Of a stretch of 64,000 nucleotides of DNA, positions 43,221 through 50,903 are shown piece after piece. This DNA is from a virus. Each line of letters starts with the position of its first letter. The stretch's first letter is position 1. The stretch spans positions 1 through 64,000 of the IMG/VR virus record IMGVR_UViG_3300028384_001275; one strand, 5' to 3'. Made by a program: the position numbers and the translations under genes. The notes beneath the pieces were generated by a model that saw nothing but the letters and a program-made list of their open reading frames with translations, ran no database searches and was not told the origin of the DNA.

Positions 43221-43841
43221 ATGGAAGTATTGCCTTTATTTTCTACCCCTGTTTATCTTGATACCTGTGACATTCCTGAGATAGACTTTAACATGGAGTG
43301 GCAGAATCCTTGCGGTGATGATCCTACTTACGGCAACAATGGTAAGATCTCAGCTAATACTAATTGGTTAGAAGTTGGATTGTATAGTGATCTGAAACGC
43401 ACGATTGAAGCACACCTCTCACAATATGTTTTTGGTGTGCTGGGTAGTGGTAAAGGCATCACATTAGAGCACCAATCCTCCTGGGTCAATAGACACGACA
43501 GGGGAGATCGTGCTGCCAATCATGTGCATGTGAATAGCATGTTTAGTGGTGTTTTATACTTAGAGGTCCCACCAGATTCGGGGGATCTAATTTTTAATGT
43601 TCCTGCATCTGTGCCAACCTATTGCACCAACACCGTAAGTTTGGATATTGTAGAACCCAACGTCTACAATCAGCGTGAAGTCCCATTCACACCTGATAGG
43701 GGAGATATTATTATTTTCCCATCACATCTTCCACATTATGTTACAGCTAACAACAGCGATTTGCCAAGATATAGTCTGGCATTCAACTATTTTGCTAAAG
43801 GTGTGGTAGGATACAACGAATCGCGGTTGCATCTGAAATGA
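43221..43841 (+). CDS. 2OG-Fe(II) oxygenase, TIGR02466-like (sixth)
   Basis: This 206-residue protein begins MEVLPLFSTPVYLDTCDIP, the family start. It contains NHVHVNSMFSGVLYLEVP (His101/His103), IFPSHLPHYV (His172) and RYSLAFNYF (Arg183). It closes the run of six oxygenase genes (39779-43841), interrupted only by the 53-residue gene. Confidence 0.85.
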   Translation: MEVLPLFSTPVYLDTCDIPEIDFNMEWQNPCGDDPTYGNNGKISANTNWLEVGLYSDLKRTIEAHLSQYVFGVLGSGKGITLEHQSSWVNRHDRGDRAANHVHVNSMFSGVLYLEVPPDSGDLIFNVPASVPTYCTNTVSLDIVEPNVYNQREVPFTPDRGDIIIFPSHLPHYVTANNSDLPRYSLAFNYFAKGVVGYNESRLHLK

Positions 43842-44185
43842 CAACACCTTTAATGATCGGTGAAAGTGTGCCACTAGAAGTTAAAAAGATTATAGAGACA
43901 CTTACATTGGGACGTAGAGCAAGATTTAGAGGTTGTGAGGGATTCATTGATTTTATTTCAGATCAATATATAACTATTTGTTATAAGCAGAAGAAAAGTT
44001 TGCCTGGTAGTCGTAGACCATATGAAAACTCTAGTATTTTAGTATATCATTGGGACTGGGATGATTTAGAGGTTGATGATAGTGCCATGCACGATGTTAG
44101 GCAATATAGAGGAAAGATTAATGATCACCCAGGTAACGAAATGTTACCGTATACGCCCCAGGCGGCGGATGTTGCCATTCTCTAG
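43838..44185 (+). CDS. Hypothetical protein
   Basis: A 115-residue protein begins MTTPLMIGESVPLEVKKII, overlapping the sixth oxygenase by ATGA. It is beta-rich in the middle (GFIDFISDQYITICYKQKK) and carries acidic stretches. No family is recognised. The next promoter lies in its 3' end. Confidence 0.65.
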   Translation: MTTPLMIGESVPLEVKKIIETLTLGRRARFRGCEGFIDFISDQYITICYKQKKSLPGSRRPYENSSILVYHWDWDDLEVDDSAMHDVRQYRGKINDHPGNEMLPYTPQAADVAIL

Positions 44186-44201
44186 CGTGATGGTGTATAA
44201 T
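44172..44201 (+). promoter_or_regulatory. Sigma70-type promoter for the endonuclease-like gene
   Basis: TTGCCA (44172-44177), an 18-base spacer and a perfect TATAAT (44196-44201). It would start transcription about 20 bases before the 44225 ATG and separate the endonuclease/methyltransferase pair from the oxygenase operon. Confidence 0.6.
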
Positions 44202-44224
44202 TTCAGAGTAACGCACCCCACCCG

Positions 44225-44827
44225 ATGACCAGCACCCTCTCCAAGGTATACCGCGACCTGATCCCCGTTGCCCTGAATGAGATGACCAGCATCCTGAATC
44301 AAATGCTTAGTGTGATCGATAAGGACCTGGATGGTATGGGTGGCACTGTTGATAAGACTAAGTTTCTGGCACATGTGCAACCCGTAGCTTTTAAGAATGC
44401 TGCTGCACGTCTTGGCATTGACTATAACTTTGTCAATGCAAATGGTTACGACACTGAGATCAACATCCACGAAGAAGGTGCTGAGATCCGTTTTCGTATT
44501 GAGGACAAAATGTCTCTGATGGAATCCACTGATTCTTTTGCTACTGGCAATAACCACAGCAAAGTCAAAGATTACACTCACTTTGTGATGAAGTTGCAGA
44601 ATGTGGGTAACATCTTCACATCATGCTTTGCTGCTCTAATTGATGTCCCCAATCTGTCAGATGGCAGCGGTTGGAATGATACTGTCACCAAGTCAGGTAA
44701 GAATAACAATGGTTTCTCTTCCCTGAAGATTCTTAAGGAAGATGCTGATAAGATTGAGGTGATCTATGGTAGCATTCGTAATGCCAAGAAATTCATCCAC
44801 TCCGAATACGAAACTCTCGATGCTTGA
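44225..44827 (+). CDS. Putative restriction endonuclease, PD-(D/E)XK type
   Basis: This 200-residue protein contains YDTEIN (Asp76) followed 17 residues later by RIEDKMSL (Glu93 and Lys95), then SFATGNNHSKVKDYTHFVMKL. That D-x(16)-E-x-K arrangement followed by a hydrophobic strand is typical of restriction endonuclease cores. Location directly before a DNA methyltransferase gene, with overlapping start, supports a type II restriction partner. Family assignment by eye is tentative. Confidence 0.55.
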   Translation: MTSTLSKVYRDLIPVALNEMTSILNQMLSVIDKDLDGMGGTVDKTKFLAHVQPVAFKNAAARLGIDYNFVNANGYDTEINIHEEGAEIRFRIEDKMSLMESTDSFATGNNHSKVKDYTHFVMKLQNVGNIFTSCFAALIDVPNLSDGSGWNDTVTKSGKNNNGFSSLKILKEDADKIEVIYGSIRNAKKFIHSEYETLDA

Positions 44828-45607
44828 TATTAATACCACACACCACATGAATTGCATCGATGGGATGCAACAAATGGATGCTGAAAGTGTTGACCTAGTT
44901 ATCACCTCTCCTCCATATTCATGAAGGTTGCAGATGAGTTGTCTCGTGTGCTCAAACCTGGTGGAGTCATTATGTGGAATGTCAACGATGCCACGGTGAA
45001 AGGTAGTGAAACTGGTAGTAGTTTTCGGCAGTGCCTTTACTTTATGGATGCTCATGGTCTCCGTTTACATGATACTATGATCTATGAAAAGACAGGCACA
45101 GCGTTTGCATCTGGTCCAAATAGTGTGAGATATACTCAGATCTTTGAGTATTGTTTTATTCTATCCAAGGGCAAACCTAAGACAATTAATCTTATTCAAG
45201 ACAAGAAGAATAAGTGGGCAGGATATACTTCATTCGGCAATGCTGTGACTAGGAAGAAGGATGGCACCTTCAATGATCCTGGTAAGAAGAGTAATGCCAT
45301 CAGAGAATGGGGAGTGAGGACTAACATCTGGAAGATCAAGAATAGTGGTGGTTTTGGACAATCATCCAAGGCAAGTTACAAACATCCTGCTACAATGCCT
45401 GAAGAGTTAGCTAGAGGTCATGTAATTACATGGTCTAATGAGAAAGATCTAATTCTTGATCCTTTTATGGGTGCTGGCACCACTGCCCAGGTTGCCCTAG
45501 AAGAAAACCGCAATTTTATTGGTTTTGAGATTGATGATACATATCATCAAATGTGTGTTGACAGAATCACACCAATGCAGGACAATTTATTGACACGGTT
45601 ATGCTAA
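44820..45607 (+). pseudogene. Broken beta-class N4-cytosine/N6-adenine DNA methyltransferase
   Basis: Frame 1 (44820-44924) encodes a 34-residue start, MLDINTTHHMNCIDG..., ending VITSPPYS with motif IV (TSPPY), then TGA. The frame continues two bases off at an ATG (44921) as MKVADELSRVLKPGGVIMW and ends with motif I, DLILDPFMGAGTTAQVALEE, and NFIGFEID. The normal linker between TSPPY and VLKPGG (about 20 residues with aromatic and acidic residues) is missing, so a short internal deletion removed it out of frame. The ATGA overlap could still permit coupled translation of two pieces, but the motif IV loop is damaged. It starts inside the endonuclease-like gene's end. Confidence 0.75.
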
Positions 45608-45804
45608 GAAACAAAGCAAAAGTAACACCTAAGAGTGATAAAGCAAAGAAGATCTTTGCTGAATATCTCAACAGTAAACCTATTGTAACTGTTGAGCATA
45701 AACGTGAGGACCGTTGGTTTTTCTCTAGCATAGATAATCCAGACTTCTGGTTTTGGGTTGATGTGCCTAAAGATATCAACTGGGAGTATACTTTAATCGA
45801 TTAA
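45601..45804 (+). CDS. Small hypothetical protein
   Basis: A 67-residue basic and aromatic protein begins MLRNKAKVTPKSDKAKKIF and has a Trp/Phe-rich C-terminal half (RWFFSSIDNPDFWFWV). It overlaps the end of the methyltransferase. Function unknown. Confidence 0.6.
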   Translation: MLRNKAKVTPKSDKAKKIFAEYLNSKPIVTVEHKREDRWFFSSIDNPDFWFWVDVPKDINWEYTLID

Positions 45805-45858
45805 TTGCCCCAACTGCCCTACATGTCCATGACTGTAACTATCACCAGCGAGAAATCT

Positions 45859-46137
45859 ATGTCTAACTATGAGAAATTGGTAGAAGACCTGAAAGAATTG
45901 ATTTCAGGATATGTTGAAGAAGATCAAGTATCTCCCACACAATTTGTGTGTGCTCTAAGAGCAGCATTGGCAGAGTGTCATGAATGGCATGAAACTAGAT
46001 CAGTATTGCTCGAAGATACTCTAGAATTGCTCAAGACAAGGAAAACTGTAGTCACTGAGCGTGAGTTACTCTTAGAGACCACAGAAGATGTCGCTAAAGT
46101 AAACTATCAAGCAGGTTTTTGGCCTGGAAATGATTAA
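45859..46137 (+). CDS. Small helical hypothetical protein
   Basis: This 92-residue protein begins MSNYEKLVEDLKELISGYV, is mostly helical and charged, and ends QAGFWPGND. The ATG at 45859 was chosen; in-frame starts upstream at 45823 and 45829 are possible. It overlaps the next gene by TAATG. Function unknown. Confidence 0.6.
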   Translation: MSNYEKLVEDLKELISGYVEEDQVSPTQFVCALRAALAECHEWHETRSVLLEDTLELLKTRKTVVTERELLLETTEDVAKVNYQAGFWPGND

Positions 46138-46364
46138 TGAGTGCAGCAGATAACGCAGAGCAAGCATCACGAAAGATGCTTGCTAAATTACAAGAATATA
46201 ACAATAAGATTCTTGGTAGTGATGACATCGAAGAATCAATTATTGAGCGAGTGAATGCAGCAACAGAATTGCGGGACATATTGCAATCAACCCGAAAAAT
46301 GCAAGAGTTGGCAGCAAAGCAACATCGACATTCTAAGCAGAGTGAGACTACCGATGAAGTATGA
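46137..46364 (+). CDS. Small helical hypothetical protein
   Basis: A 75-residue, charged, mostly helical protein (MSAADNAEQASRKMLAKLQ). The start is coupled to the previous stop (TAATG) and the end overlaps the next oxygenase. No family recognised. Confidence 0.6.
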   Translation: MSAADNAEQASRKMLAKLQEYNNKILGSDDIEESIIERVNAATELRDILQSTRKMQELAAKQHRHSKQSETTDEV

Positions 46365-46911
46365 TAAACCTATAGTTATTGATAATTACTTTCCAGATTG
46401 GTTAGTTGATCATGTTGGAGATTATTTTGCTGGTTATCCTGTAACCTTTACAAATTCTCCAACTGCTGTATATGAAAATGCCAAATTCTTTGGCAATATG
46501 ATAATGACTGACGATCAATGGACTGTGCCTGAAGATATTCAGTCTTGGTTTATTGAATACTTTAATAACTGCATTTATTTTGATATTTGTAAGAATGATA
46601 ACATCACACATTGTCATCGCATTCTATTAAATGGGCAGGTGAAAGGTCAAAAATCACAGAATCACTGTGATTCAGATTATGATTGTTATTTGAGTGTGAT
46701 TTATCATGCTTCAGGCACATCTGGAAGCACAGTGTTTGTGAATGATTCTGATGAGGATGTGCAAGAGGTAGAGTTTAAGCCTGGGCGCATGATTCTCTTC
46801 AATTCTACACTCTGGCATCGTGGAGATCCACCAGTTGATGATAACTATCGTGTGAGTCTTGGTTGTGTTTATCCCATGGTGCCCATTCAGGATCTTCCCC
46901 ACCCCGTGTGA
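46354..46911 (+). CDS. 2OG-Fe(II) oxygenase, prolyl-hydroxylase-like
   Basis: This 185-residue protein begins MKYDKPIVIDNYFPDWLVD. It has SQNHCDSDYDCYLSVIYH (His104-x-Asp106), LFNSTLWHRGDPP (His155) and RVSLGCV (Arg166), the complete H-x-D...H...R set. The arrangement is that of P4H-type hydroxylases. It lies outside the main oxygenase cluster but in the same transcription direction. Confidence 0.83.
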   Translation: MKYDKPIVIDNYFPDWLVDHVGDYFAGYPVTFTNSPTAVYENAKFFGNMIMTDDQWTVPEDIQSWFIEYFNNCIYFDICKNDNITHCHRILLNGQVKGQKSQNHCDSDYDCYLSVIYHASGTSGSTVFVNDSDEDVQEVEFKPGRMILFNSTLWHRGDPPVDDNYRVSLGCVYPMVPIQDLPHPV

Positions 46912-46913
46912 CG

Positions 46914-46977
46914 GTCGGCAAGGTGCCCACTAATCTGGCACAGCACCTCTAAAGCATGTATATTAAAAGAGTCAAAG
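46914..46977 (+). promoter_or_regulatory. Repeated promoter module, copy A
   Basis: A 64-base module runs from GTCGGCAA (46914) to TGTATATTAAAAGAGTCAAA (46957-46976). It carries a small hairpin (GTGCC / GGCAC at 46923-46941) and a -10-like TATATT. It precedes the 46993 gene. Copy B (47749-47812) has the same spacing, and copy C (49620-49640) shares only the 3' core. Confidence 0.65.
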
Positions 46978-46992
46978 GGATCGCACCAAACG

Positions 46993-47157
46993 ATGACCAA
47001 ACGCGAAGCAAAAGCTAACTTTCTGGCAGTATCTGTCCCCGAAGGTCTCAACGATAAACCTGCAATGCGTTACGCTTGGGGTTTATATACCGACCTACTT
47101 TGCAAAGAAGGTTACATCACCATGAAACAGTATGAAACCTGGACCTGCCCTTTCTGA
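46993..47157 (+). CDS. Small hypothetical protein (54 aa)
   Basis: A 54-residue protein begins MTKREAKANFLAVSVPEGL and ends ETWTCPF. It directly follows promoter module copy A. Several similar-sized genes follow, each preceded by such modules or ATGA-coupled. Function unknown. Confidence 0.6.
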   Translation: MTKREAKANFLAVSVPEGLNDKPAMRYAWGLYTDLLCKEGYITMKQYETWTCPF

Positions 47158-47194
47158 CCGCAAAAGTTACATCAAACCTCCAACATTTTCTACG

Positions 47195-47434
47195 ATGTCT
47201 GACTTTATTTGTGCTTACTTTGGTAAAGATTGGACCATCACTGCCCGAGGATTTGCATCACTCAAGCAGGCAGAATCGCATGGTAAATACATGATGCCAA
47301 TGGCAGGATGTTTCGGTTTCGCTGTTATCTCAGAAGACCCAGATTCTTGGATTGTGTTTGATCAATTCAGCATGTTGTCTGGTAAAGAGACAGTAACTCG
47401 CGACGACTTCAAAAACTTCACTGTTTCCTTCTGA
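47195..47434 (+). CDS. Small hypothetical protein (79 aa)
   Basis: A 79-residue protein begins MSDFICAYFGKDWTITARG. An upstream ATG at 47132 would overlap the previous gene; 47195 is preferred. The next gene starts within the stop (TGATG). Confidence 0.55.
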   Translation: MSDFICAYFGKDWTITARGFASLKQAESHGKYMMPMAGCFGFAVISEDPDSWIVFDQFSMLSGKETVTRDDFKNFTVSF

Positions 47435-47601
47435 TGATTACTTCCAAGAGTCAAATGCTCCGCATAATGAAAAATTGTGATGGAGCAGATATTCTCACCC
47501 GAGAGGAAAAGTTTCAGGTATTTGTGAGAGTTTGCGACAACATGTTGGAGCAAGGTAGAATGACCAAAGCAACTCACAAACGTTTCACCCACATTTTCTG
47601 A
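47434..47601 (+). CDS. Small hypothetical protein (55 aa)
   Basis: A 55-residue protein begins MITSKSQMLRIMKNCDGAD; start coupled to the upstream TGA. It is helical and charged, and its stop codon in turn shares bases with the next ATG, extending the chain of tiny genes. Confidence 0.55.
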   Translation: MITSKSQMLRIMKNCDGADILTREEKFQVFVRVCDNMLEQGRMTKATHKRFTHIF

Positions 47602-47741
47602 TGCCATCATTCACTGATAAACAACTAGAAATCATTCTTGATGCTGTTGAGGATTATGGTGTGCTAGCTGATGAGAATCTTGCCGACGATTGTGCTGAGA
47701 TTCTTGACATCATCGAAGCATACATGCTTAACAAGAAATAG
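47601..47741 (+). CDS. Small acidic hypothetical protein (46 aa)
   Basis: A 46-residue acidic helical protein begins MPSFTDKQLEIILDAVEDYG. Start is coupled to the previous TGA (TGATG). The TAG is followed immediately by the hairpin and promoter module copy B. Confidence 0.55.
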   Translation: MPSFTDKQLEIILDAVEDYGVLADENLADDCAEILDIIEAYMLNKK

Positions 47742-47748
47742 GTGGACA

Positions 47749-47812
47749 GTCGGCAAAGCGCACACTGATCCACCCATTCGCCCCTAAATCCTGTATATTA
47801 AAAGAGTCAAAG
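47749..47812 (+). promoter_or_regulatory. Repeated promoter module, copy B
   Basis: A 64-base module spans the same landmarks as copy A: GTCGGCAA (47749) to the 21-base core starting TGTATATTAAAAGAGTCAAA (47792). A GGTGGA/TCCACC stem (47741-47746 and 47769-47774) overlaps it. It precedes the 47826 gene. Confidence 0.65.
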
Positions 47813-47825
47813 GAATTCACACCAC

Positions 47826-48077
47826 ATGCAACTCACTTCCAAAGATGGTAACATGGTTGTTGACTTTTATCCCATCAAATTTGCAACGGGTGAAACTCAC
47901 AATCGTCTGATGCTTAAGATTGTTACTTTCATGGGACAATCTCAGTCTAAGCGTTACATCAACAAGAAAGAAATGCAGCGTGAGATAGATTCTCGCGTTG
48001 AGGGTTATGGTTACGAAGTAACCGAGATTCACACAATCCCACAACTCTTCAACTCTGCAATGGGGATGGCGTGCTGA
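47826..48077 (+). CDS. Small hypothetical protein (83 aa)
   Basis: An 83-residue protein begins MQLTSKDGNMVVDFYPIKF, with a beta-rich N-terminus and a basic middle (RYINKKEMQREID). It is the first gene of the second small-gene group and lies 14 bases after promoter copy B's core. Confidence 0.6.
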   Translation: MQLTSKDGNMVVDFYPIKFATGETHNRLMLKIVTFMGQSQSKRYINKKEMQREIDSRVEGYGYEVTEIHTIPQLFNSAMGMAC

Positions 48078-48379
48078 TGACAACTTACGAAGATGTGCTA
48101 GAGTATGAAAACTATTCTCCTTCAAGTCCTATGTCAATGATGAAACAAATTGTGATTGATAAGATGAATTCAAGTGACAATCGTGTGCCATTATGTGACA
48201 TCGACATGACATCAGAGGAGGAGAATTGTATTCTCTGTCTGCTTGAAGAATATGGTTTGGATGATCCTCTCTGGGGTGAAACTGTCCGATCTATTCTTAA
48301 CAAGAATCTGCAAAAACTGCGTGAGCTAAATGATACAACGTCTTCTGAATTGGTTGACAGTTCGTTTTACATTCTCTAA
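48077..48379 (+). CDS. Small acidic hypothetical protein (100 aa)
   Basis: A 100-residue protein begins MTTYEDVLEYENYSPSSPM; the ATG at 48077 overlaps the preceding TGA. Helical C-terminal half with NLQKLREL. A GTG two codons upstream is also in frame. No family recognised. Confidence 0.55.
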   Translation: MTTYEDVLEYENYSPSSPMSMMKQIVIDKMNSSDNRVPLCDIDMTSEEENCILCLLEEYGLDDPLWGETVRSILNKNLQKLRELNDTTSSELVDSSFYIL

Positions 48380-48408
48380 ACTTGGTATACCTTACTATCC
48401 GCCAAAAA

Positions 48409-48663
48409 ATGAATCCAATCGTGAATCCTGACACAACTTATCACAGTCAAAGATTTGATCGACTCGTTGATGCTGTCGATGACTATCTTACTGATGAAGA
48501 TATATCTTCAGAAAGATTCTACAAAGACTTACTAGAGGCGATCAAAAATGGGGCAGACTATCACGATCGCTATGCGAGAAAGTATCATGAATCATACCTA
48601 AAAGTGTGTGGATTGTTGAAAGATGTCAGTGTGCCACCTGACGAGGTGTCCACTATCGGTTGA
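48409..48663 (+). CDS. Small hypothetical protein (84 aa)
   Basis: An 84-residue protein begins MNPIVNPDTTYHSQRFDRL, mostly helical and charged. I chose the ATG at 48409 over a TTG at 48382. Followed by a possible promoter (48674-48690) for the next gene. Confidence 0.55.
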   Translation: MNPIVNPDTTYHSQRFDRLVDAVDDYLTDEDISSERFYKDLLEAIKNGADYHDRYARKYHESYLKVCGLLKDVSVPPDEVSTIG

Positions 48664-48673
48664 TCTGGACCCG

Positions 48674-48690
48674 TTTTCCTGTATTCTAAG
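48674..48690 (+). promoter_or_regulatory. Weak promoter candidate related to copies A-C
   Basis: TTTTCCTGTATTCTAAG resembles the 3' core of the repeated modules (TTTTCCTGTATATTAAA in copy C) and lies directly before the 48694 gene. Confidence 0.35.
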
Positions 48691-48693
48691 GAC

Positions 48694-48921
48694 ATGGAAA
48701 ACAACGCAACCACAATGGTCTCACTGCTCCAAGACTCCAAATTCATCGATGCTATTCAATCGATGCAATCTTTCGCTTTTGAGATGAATCCTGACATCGA
48801 CATGTGTTACGATTATGTGTGTGAAATGGCAGGCATTTCCACCTTCGTTGCTGATGCTCCCGCATGGGATCTTTTCTACGATATGTGGGAAGTAGTTAAG
48901 GAGGAAAATGGTCTTGACTGA
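48694..48921 (+). CDS. Small acidic hypothetical protein (75 aa)
   Basis: A 75-residue acidic protein begins MENNATTMVSLLQDSKFID. It overlaps the next gene by 14 bases; the Shine-Dalgarno GGAGG for that gene lies in this coding sequence. Function unknown. Confidence 0.6.
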   Translation: MENNATTMVSLLQDSKFIDAIQSMQSFAFEMNPDIDMCYDYVCEMAGISTFVADAPAWDLFYDMWEVVKEENGLD

Positions 48922-49195
48922 CACTAAATCTTATCCACTGTTTTCTAATCTCACTAAAATGATCATCTCTTCCGAATCTCGCACCATCAACAACATGGAT
49001 CATAAAGTTATCACTGCCGATGGTCTTGATCGTGTCCAGATTAACAATCAGCTCCACTATCTGAATGTGGAGATGGATAAACTTAAAGCGAAACAATCTG
49101 TTTTGCTTGCTGCTCGCGATGCCATTGATTATGAGTGCGAGCGTATGGAAATCGGCAACGATTGTGACAACTTGTTTGAGCAGATGTTTGAATGA
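48908..49195 (+). CDS. Small hypothetical protein with coiled-coil segment
   Basis: A 95-residue protein begins MVLTDTKSYPLFSNLTKMI, with a helix (LHYLNVEMDKLKAKQSVLL) likely to form a coiled coil. The start has a GGAGG Shine-Dalgarno and the end overlaps the next gene as ATGA. No family recognised. Confidence 0.6.
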   Translation: MVLTDTKSYPLFSNLTKMIISSESRTINNMDHKVITADGLDRVQINNQLHYLNVEMDKLKAKQSVLLAARDAIDYECERMEIGNDCDNLFEQMFE

Positions 49196-49443
49196 TTTCC
49201 CTACCTAATTACAGCAAACCACTCTCAACATTTCATCCCATGATTACTGAAAAGGATCTCACTAATCTCAAAGAGAAGTATTTTGATTTCATCATTGATA
49301 ACATGGACTACGATGGTTTATGTCAATTAGCATGGGATGCGTTGAGTGATTCCTACAAAGATTCTTCATGGGATGATGTAACCGAAGAGATCAAAGATCT
49401 TTATGATGAAGAGACTCTAATCCAACTTATTCCAGAATCATGA
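49192..49443 (+). CDS. Small acidic hypothetical protein (83 aa)
   Basis: An 83-residue acidic protein begins MISLPNYSKPLSTFHPMIT; helical C-terminal half with WDDVTEEIKDLYDEE. ATGA-coupled at both ends. Function unknown. Confidence 0.6.
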   Translation: MISLPNYSKPLSTFHPMITEKDLTNLKEKYFDFIIDNMDYDGLCQLAWDALSDSYKDSSWDDVTEEIKDLYDEETLIQLIPES

Positions 49444-49574
49444 GAATTTGTCTTGCTGCTATTGTTATCATCATTACTGCTAACATTGGTCTATTAGCTA
49501 TCAACAAGGTCCAAGATCTTCAGGATCAAAGAATGCAGAAACTTTGCAAAGTTGATGCAACTTATTGCATGTGA
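49440..49574 (+). CDS. Small membrane peptide (44 aa)
   Basis: A 44-residue protein begins MRICLAAIVIIITANIGLL, a single hydrophobic segment, followed by a charged helix and two cysteines near the end (KLCKVDATYCM). The segment may be a signal anchor. The start overlaps the previous stop as ATGA. It is the last gene before the hairpin and copy C promoter. Confidence 0.55.
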   Translation: MRICLAAIVIIITANIGLLAINKVQDLQDQRMQKLCKVDATYCM

Positions 49575-49595
49575 CACCTCACATGCTGTCCACTC

Positions 49596-49617
49596 GGGAC
49601 GCTACGGCGTCCCTTTT
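49596..49617 (+). terminator. Rho-independent terminator
   Basis: A perfect 7-bp stem GGGACGC / GCGTCCC with loop TACG is followed by TTTT, just upstream of promoter copy C. It would end the small-gene operon and separate it from the helicase. Confidence 0.75.
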
Positions 49618-49619
49618 CC

Positions 49620-49640
49620 TGTATATTAAAAGAGTCAAAG
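49620..49640 (+). promoter_or_regulatory. Repeated promoter core, copy C (helicase)
   Basis: The 21-base core (starting TGTATATTAAAAGAGTCAAA) is identical to copies A and B. It follows the terminator directly and precedes the helicase ATG by 10 bases, so the untranslated leader is very short. Confidence 0.65.
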
Positions 49641-49650
49641 AAACGCACCA

Positions 49651-50889
49651 ATGATCACCCTTCGTCCCCATCAGTCCCGTGCTCTCGCAGCAATGAGCGC
49701 CGCTGATCACGGTCAGGTTATTGTGCCAACTGGTGGCGGCAAGACTATCATCATGATTGAGCACGCTAAGCAACAACTAGAGCAAAAACCTTCCACCATT
49801 GTTGTTGTCGCTCCGCGCATTCTCCTCGCTAATCAACTCAGCACGGAGTTTATGCAAACAATCAGCGCAACATGGACGCATGTTTGCCATGCTCACAGTG
49901 GCGAAACGCATTACTTTAGCTCTACCAAGAGTGACAAAATTGCACTCTTCAATGATACTGCACGGGCAGCAGGTGAGTCCTGCATCATCTTCACTACCTA
50001 CCACAGTTTGCGTCGTGTTGTTGATAGTGGCATCGACGTTGATGCTATCTATTTTGATGAAGCACACAATGCTTGCACTAAACACTTCTTTGTAAGTGTT
50101 GCTGCTATGAGTATGATTGCAGACAAAAAGTATTTCTTCACTGCAACACCTCGCGTCAGCAATAAGCATGACCGTGGTATGAATAACCGTGAGATCTTCG
50201 GTCCCGTTATTGAGAATGTCCCTGCCCCTGAGTTAATTCAAGGCGGTCACATTCTTCCCCCTACGATTGTCCCTTTCGAGACAGATCACACCGTTGATAA
50301 GAAGAATCCACACCTTGTGCATAGCAACACTGTGCAGGATATTATTGACAATCTCGATGAGACTGACGCTGCAAAAGTGTTGGTAGCTGTGCCATCTTCC
50401 CGTGTGCTGGGTAACATTCTGGGTCACACAGATCTCTTGTCTGAGTTGTCTGATCGTGGATATGATGTCCTCCACGTTACATCTAAGTTTGGCGCATATG
50501 TCAACAAACAGAAAGTTTCCCGTGAAACATTCTTCGACACGTTGACAGCATGGGGCAAAGATTCTGATCGTAAATTTGTACTCTTCCACTACAGCATTCT
50601 GTCGGAAGGTATCAACGTCCCTGGTCTCACTCATTGCATCATGCTCCGTAATCTTAACGTGGTTGAGATGGCACAAACGATCGGACGTGTTATCCGTCTC
50701 GATCCTACTGACGCTGCTAAATTGCAGTCGGGTGAGTTACAGCCTCAGCAGTGGGGTTTCTATAACAAACCCACAGGATTTGTGACTGTCCCAGTTCATC
50801 GTAACTACGGCAAAGCAGTTATTAAGCGTTTGCAGCGTATCACGGATGAAATTTTTGTAAAGGGAGTGCCTGCCACTGCATTAGTCTAA
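49651..50889 (+). CDS. Superfamily II DNA/RNA helicase
   Basis: This 412-residue helicase has a Q-motif-like start (MITLRPHQSRALAAM), Walker A PTGGGKT (residues 26-32), DEAH box (FDEAH, 135-139), motif III (FTATP) and motif VI (QTIGRVIR). It resembles UvsW/SSL2-type branch-migration helicases of T4-like phages. A short C-terminal extension follows the helicase core. It has its own promoter (copy C) and is followed by a hairpin. Confidence 0.9.
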   Translation: MITLRPHQSRALAAMSAADHGQVIVPTGGGKTIIMIEHAKQQLEQKPSTIVVVAPRILLANQLSTEFMQTISATWTHVCHAHSGETHYFSSTKSDKIALFNDTARAAGESCIIFTTYHSLRRVVDSGIDVDAIYFDEAHNACTKHFFVSVAAMSMIADKKYFFTATPRVSNKHDRGMNNREIFGPVIENVPAPELIQGGHILPPTIVPFETDHTVDKKNPHLVHSNTVQDIIDNLDETDAAKVLVAVPSSRVLGNILGHTDLLSELSDRGYDVLHVTSKFGAYVNKQKVSRETFFDTLTAWGKDSDRKFVLFHYSILSEGINVPGLTHCIMLRNLNVVEMAQTIGRVIRLDPTDAAKLQSGELQPQQWGFYNKPTGFVTVPVHRNYGKAVIKRLQRITDEIFVKGVPATALV

Positions 50890-50903
50890 CCAGTCGTTGA
50901 AGT

